Source: Rhodococcus_G sp042754225 (lineage in GTDB: Bacteria; Actinomycetota; Actinomycetes; Mycobacteriales; Mycobacteriaceae). Taken from it: a stretch of 7,502 nucleotides of DNA. The translations under genes and the position numbers were made by a program. The stretch lies in assembly GCF_042754225.1 (NCBI RefSeq), contig NZ_JBHZAH010000173.1, forward strand, positions 1 to 7,502, written 5' to 3'. This document shows, in pieces, positions 4,776-7,502 of the stretch. The notes below the pieces were generated by a model, which did no database searches, was not told the DNA's origin, and saw nothing but the letters and a program-made list of their open reading frames with translations. The number at the start of each line of letters is the position of its first letter. The first letter of the stretch is position 1.

Positions 4776-5318
4776 GTGTCCTCCGCCGCCGCACCGACCC
4801 GCACCCTGGTGCTCGGCGGGGCCCGCTCCGGCAAGTCCGGACACGCGGAGGCCCTCATGCCCGACGCCGCCGTGCGCTACGTGGCGACCGCCCGCGTCGA
4901 CCCACGCGACGACGACTGGACCGACCGCGTCCACGAGCACCGGCTCCGCCGACCCCCACACTGGAGCACGGTCGAGAGCGCGTCCGGGCCCGGCCTCGCC
5001 GCGATCCTGCGTTCCGGCGACGGCCCCACCCTCGTCGACGACCTGGGCACCTGGCTCACCGCCGAGATGGACGCCGCCCAGGCCTGGGAGTTGCCGCGCG
5101 GGACCCTCGCACCGCGTTGCGACGACCTGGTCGACGCGGTCGCGGGGTACCCGGGCAGACTCGTACTGGTCAGCCCCGAAGTCGGCCTCGGCGTGATTCC
5201 GGAGACCCGCTCGGGACGGTTGTTCCGCGACGAGATCGGCGCACTCAACGGCCGCCTCGCGGCGGTCTGCGACGAGGTCCTGCTCGTGGTGGCAGGCCTG
5301 GCGCTCGAGCTCAAGTGA
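4776..5318 (+). CDS. cobU: Bifunctional adenosylcobinamide kinase / adenosylcobinamide-phosphate guanylyltransferase
   Basis: This 180-aa enzyme phosphorylates adenosylcobinamide and then transfers GMP from GTP to give adenosylcobinamide-GDP, the activated corrinoid used by CobS. The P-loop GGARSGKS is at 14-21. YVATA (35-39) follows, then RVHEHRLRRPPHW (51-63), matching the family segment that carries the histidine guanylylated during catalysis; His55 is the best candidate. LVDDLGTWL (86-94) resembles the Walker B region, and SPEVGLGVIPE (133-143) and LFRDEIGALNGRLAAVCDEVLLVVAG (149-174) are typical of CobU/CobP. The family's usual Asn before EVG is Pro here (Pro134), a small oddity. Length is normal. 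The GTG start at 4776 comes 3 nt after the regulator stop, and there is no ribosome-binding site. The cobT start lies 32 nt beyond the cobU stop. In M. tuberculosis cobU is, to my memory, elsewhere; here it forms one block with cobT and cobS. Confidence 0.93.
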   Translation: MSSAAAPTRTLVLGGARSGKSGHAEALMPDAAVRYVATARVDPRDDDWTDRVHEHRLRRPPHWSTVESASGPGLAAILRSGDGPTLVDDLGTWLTAEMDAAQAWELPRGTLAPRCDDLVDAVAGYPGRLVLVSPEVGLGVIPETRSGRLFRDEIGALNGRLAAVCDEVLLVVAGLALELK

Positions 5319-5338
5319 CCGATGTCGACATCTTCACC

Positions 5339-5344
5339 GAAAGG
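5339..5344 (+). promoter_or_regulatory. Ribosome-binding site of cobT, decides the start
   Basis: GAAAGG lies 6 nt before GTG at 5351. It favours that codon over the in-frame GTG at 5315, which overlaps the cobU stop codon but has no Shine-Dalgarno and would add 12 residues lacking family character. Confidence 0.6.
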
Positions 5345-5350
5345 CCCACT

Positions 5351-6439
5351 GTGACAAGCGAACCCGACGTCACCTTTGACGCGATCACGCCTCCCGACGC
5401 CGCGGCCCGGGCCGCCGCGGACGTGCGCCAGACCCAGCTCACCAAGCCGGCCGGCTCGCTGGGCCGGCTCGAGACACTCGGCGGCTGGGTCGCCGCCTGT
5501 CAGGGGCAGTGCCCCCCGCACCTGTTCGCCCGGCCCCGGGTGGTGGTGTTCGCCGGCGACCACGGCGTCGCGCGCAACGGGGTGTCCGCGTACCCGGCCG
5601 AGGTGACCGCGCAGATGGTGGCGAACTTCATCGCCGGCGGAGCGGCGGTGAACGCGCTGGCCGCCACCACCGGAACCGGCGTGCGGGTCGCCGACATCGC
5701 GGTGGACGCGGACACCGATGCGAGCGTCTCCGCGCACAAGGTGCGGCGGTCGAGCGGATCCATCGATCGCGAGGACGCGCTCACCGAGGACGAGGTTGCG
5801 CGGGCGATCGCCGCCGGTCGCGCCATCGCCGACGAGGAGGTCGACTCCGGAGCGGACCTGCTGATCGCAGGCGAGATGGGCATCGGCAACACCACGCCGG
5901 CGACGGTGCTGATCGCCTCGCTGACCGACACCGAGCCGGTCGCCGCGGTGGGCCGCGGGACGGGCGTCGACGACGCCGGCTGGGCCCGCAAGACCGCCGC
6001 GATCCGGGACGCGATGCGCCGGGTGCGGCCGGTCGTGGCGGACCCGGTCGCGCTGCTGCGGGTCGGCGGCGGCGCCGACCTGGCCGCGATGGCCGGGTTC
6101 CTCGCACAGGCCGCGCTGCGCAAGACCCCGGTGATCCTCGACGGCGTGGTGGTGACCGCCGCGGCGCTGGTCGCCGAGGGGCTCGCCCCGGGCGCCCGGG
6201 ACTGGTGGGTCGCCGGCCACAGGTCCACCGAGCCCGCGCACGCCCTTGCGCTGCAGCGCCTGCGCCTCGACCCGATCCTGGACCTGGGCATGCGACTGGG
6301 CGAGGGATCGGGCGCGGTGATGGCACTGCCCGTGCTGCAGGGCGCGGTGACCACGCTGGCGAACATGGCGACGTTCGCGGACGCCGGGGTCAGCACCGGC
6401 GAGGACGACGAGCCCGCCGCGACCCCGACCGCCGACTGA
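5351..6439 (+). CDS. cobT: Nicotinate-nucleotide--dimethylbenzimidazole phosphoribosyltransferase
   Basis: This 362-aa enzyme transfers phosphoribose from nicotinate mononucleotide to 5,6-dimethylbenzimidazole, giving alpha-ribazole 5'-phosphate, the lower-ligand precursor for cobalamin. The sequence shows TKPAGSLGRLE (31-41), VVVFAGDHGVARNGVSAYP (64-82), LLIAGEMGIGNTT (170-182), VGRGTGVDDAG (200-210), ILDGVVVTAAAL (262-273), AGHRSTEP (288-295) and RLGEGSGA (315-322), where Glu318 corresponds to the catalytic glutamate of the family. Length is typical. GTG at 5351 is preceded by GAAAGG and gives an N-terminus close to my memory of the mycobacterial protein; GTG at 5315 remains possible. The last 14 residues are a hydrophilic tail (DDEPAATPTAD), unlikely to be catalytic. 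It lies between cobU (32 nt gap) and cobS (2 nt gap), so the three form one operon. Confidence 0.95.
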   Translation: MTSEPDVTFDAITPPDAAARAAADVRQTQLTKPAGSLGRLETLGGWVAACQGQCPPHLFARPRVVVFAGDHGVARNGVSAYPAEVTAQMVANFIAGGAAVNALAATTGTGVRVADIAVDADTDASVSAHKVRRSSGSIDREDALTEDEVARAIAAGRAIADEEVDSGADLLIAGEMGIGNTTPATVLIASLTDTEPVAAVGRGTGVDDAGWARKTAAIRDAMRRVRPVVADPVALLRVGGGADLAAMAGFLAQAALRKTPVILDGVVVTAAALVAEGLAPGARDWWVAGHRSTEPAHALALQRLRLDPILDLGMRLGEGSGAVMALPVLQGAVTTLANMATFADAGVSTGEDDEPAATPTAD

Positions 6440-6441
6440 CC

Positions 6442-7212
6442 GTGCGCACCGCGCTCGACGGCGGCCGGCTGGCGCTGTCCTGGCTGACCGTGCTGCCCGG
6501 CCTGCACCGCACCGCCGGCCCGGCGATCGACCGAGCCGCCGGCCGGCGCGCGATCGCCGCCACCCCGCTGGTCGGGCTGTTGCTCGGCGCGGTGGCCGCG
6601 GGACTGCTCCGGCTGCTGCTCGGCGCGGCGCTCGATCCGGCGCTGGCCGGACTGCTCGCCGTCGCAGCGCTGGCCCTGCTCACCCGCGGCATGCACGTCG
6701 ACGGCCTCGCGGACACCGTCGACGGCCTCGGCTGCTACGGCCCGCCCGAGCGCGCGCTCGAGGTGATGCGCGGCGGCGGTGTCGGCCCGTTCGGCGTCGT
6801 CGCGCTCGTGGTCTGCATTGGTGCACAAGCGATTTCGTTCGGAGCTCTCGCGACCTCTGGACAGTGGGTCGCGGTCGTCGTCGCGGTGGCGGCCGGGCGC
6901 GTGGCGGTCGTGCTGGCGTGCCGACGCGGCGTGCCGGCGGCCTCCCCCACCGGGTTCGGCGCCCTGGTCGCCGACAGTCAGGGCCGTTGGTCCGCTGCGC
7001 TGTGGACGCTGGCGCTGATGGCGGCGTCGATCTGGTCGGTGCCGGGCCGCTGGTGGCAGGGCCCGGTCGTGGTGGCCCTCGCGCTCGCGGTGACGGTCGC
7101 CGCGACCCGGCACTGCGTGCGCCGGTTCGGCGGCATCACCGGGGACGTGCTCGGTGCGGCGATCGAAGTGGCGGTCACGGTCGCCGTCGTGGGCCTGCTG
7201 GTCGGAGCCTGA
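6442..7212 (+). CDS. cobS: Adenosylcobinamide-GDP ribazoletransferase (cobalamin synthase)
   Basis: This 256-aa polytopic membrane enzyme joins adenosylcobinamide-GDP to alpha-ribazole or its phosphate, the step that completes the nucleotide loop. Family motifs are FxxLP-like SWLTVLPG (13-20), TRGMHVDGLADTVDGLG (81-97) with its Asp-rich metal-binding character, GGGVGPFGVVAL (111-122) and RRFGGITGDVLGAAIE (227-242). Hydrophobic segments lie at about 38-62, 66-80, 117-137, 142-160, 186-200 and 207-222, with a last helix near 241-256. The GTG start at 6442 is 2 nt after the cobT stop, and no strong ribosome-binding site is present, suggesting translational coupling. The N-terminus RTALDGGRLALSWLTVLP is usual for actinobacterial CobS. 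The codon at 7210-7212 ends the frame and no strong terminator hairpin follows. A stretch near 6817-6845 is less GC-rich than the rest but keeps the frame. Confidence 0.94.
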   Translation: MRTALDGGRLALSWLTVLPGLHRTAGPAIDRAAGRRAIAATPLVGLLLGAVAAGLLRLLLGAALDPALAGLLAVAALALLTRGMHVDGLADTVDGLGCYGPPERALEVMRGGGVGPFGVVALVVCIGAQAISFGALATSGQWVAVVVAVAAGRVAVVLACRRGVPAASPTGFGALVADSQGRWSAALWTLALMAASIWSVPGRWWQGPVVVALALAVTVAATRHCVRRFGGITGDVLGAAIEVAVTVAVVGLLVGA

Positions 7213-7382
7213 CGGCGATTCGCGTAGCCGACCACTCGCGCCGCACCCCGGCACTGCCGGCACGGAAACTGGATCGGGACCCGTACCGACGCGGCGGAGA
7301 CGGTCGAGTTCACCTGTCCGGCAGGCAGTCCCAGCAACGATTTCCCGAACGGCCGACTCCGCCGGAACCGATCGAGCACTGG
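7213..7382. other. Region after cobS without a clear complete gene
   Basis: No ATG, GTG or TTG opens a convincing frame in this stretch. From about 7228 to 7360 the plus frame that contains CRHGNWIGTRTDAAETVEFTC has fair third-position GC (about 80%) and spaced Cys/His residues, but it has no start codon after its TAG at 7225-7227. Beyond about 7360 the coding-like signal moves to the next frame. A minus-strand frame (6978-7499) is also open across the region but runs 235 bases into cobS and is likely a shadow. The region may be intergenic or gene remnant. Confidence 0.4.
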
Positions 7383-7502
7383 TTGGACAGCCTGCGGGGC
7401 GACGACGTCCGCACGGTCCGCCGCACGGTCGAGTTGCTCGTCCGCGACGACGTCGACTCCGCCCTGCGCGACGCGGCCCCGGAAACGACTGCGGCCCACG
7501 AC
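7383..7502 (+). CDS. Possible partial ORF of unknown function, runs off the window
   Basis: From TTG at 7383 the frame is open to the window end and encodes at least 40 residues, including DSLRGDDVRTVRRTVELLVRDD and DSALRDAAPETTAAHD. The composition suggests amphipathic helices with alternating charged residues. Third positions are G or C in nearly all codons from about 7362 onward, a stronger coding signal than in any other frame here. No ribosome-binding site precedes the TTG, and the same frame is open back to about 7209 without any ATG or GTG, so the true beginning is uncertain; the reading could also be the continuation of a frameshifted gene starting nearer 7228. I do not recognise the protein. 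It follows cobS by 170 nt on the same strand. Confidence 0.3.
   Translation, partial: MDSLRGDDVRTVRRTVELLVRDDVDSALRDAAPETTAAHD

Noticed and set aside
5315..5350. GTG 5315 as cobT start, overlapping the cobU stop codon
   Set aside because: The overlap is attractive, but GTG 5351 has a clear GAAAGG site and the extra 12 residues do not resemble the family. Kept as an alternative only.
5500..7263. Long minus-strand frame opposite cobT and cobS
   Set aside because: Opposite two well-supported enzymes with catalytic motifs; the translation is His/Arg/Ala-rich without recognisable features.
6978..7499. Minus-strand frame of 173 codons across the cobS end and window end
   Set aside because: It overlaps cobS by 235 bases, and its third-position GC is lower than the plus frame at the window end. 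A short real minus gene cannot be fully excluded.

Overview
The window is a high-GC chromosomal segment from an actinomycete, most likely a mycolic-acid genus related to Mycobacterium, Rhodococcus or Gordonia. Three things support this: strong G/C bias at third codon positions, frequent GTG starts, and a gene order that matches from memory the M. tuberculosis block Rv2202c-Rv2208 (adoK, ErpA-like carrier, glycerate kinase, DUF3043 membrane protein, cobT, cobS). It differs from that block in three ways: no Rv2203 homologue between adoK and erpA, a GATase1-like/AraC regulator with a small divergent ORF inserted after the DUF3043 gene, and cobU placed directly before cobT. No mobile element, CRISPR array, tRNA or rRNA was seen.

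Layout. Positions 41-2746 hold three minus-strand genes: adenosine/PfkB kinase, A-type Fe-S carrier and a glycerate kinase-like protein. The Fe-S carrier has its own intergenic region, with a thiol-stress (SigH/SigR-type) promoter match set inside a degenerate 17-bp tandem repeat, and a strong hairpin separates it from adoK. A 58-bp divergent region (2747-2804) starts the glycerate kinase leftwards and the DUF3043 membrane protein rightwards. The DUF3043 gene ends at a perfect 15-bp stem hairpin shared with a convergent 74-aa membrane ORF. That ORF diverges from the AraC-type regulator across 84 bp carrying a 10-bp direct repeat. The regulator runs tightly into cobU-cobT-cobS, which covers the nucleotide-loop end of cobalamin synthesis: CobU makes adenosylcobinamide-GDP, CobT makes alpha-ribazole phosphate, and CobS joins them in the membrane. 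The last 290 bp hold no identifiable complete gene, only an open plus-strand frame leaving the window.

A recurring theme is start-proximal -10 hexamers. TANNNT lies exactly 6 nt before the start codon of the glycerate kinase, DUF3043 and regulator genes and 7 nt before cobU, with no Shine-Dalgarno, which suggests leaderless transcripts. adoK, erpA and cobT instead have recognisable ribosome-binding sites. I found no clearly unprecedented system; the most promising signals are regulatory (erpA promoter/repeat, regulator-cobUTS linkage) and the altered active-site motifs of the glycerate kinase-like protein.
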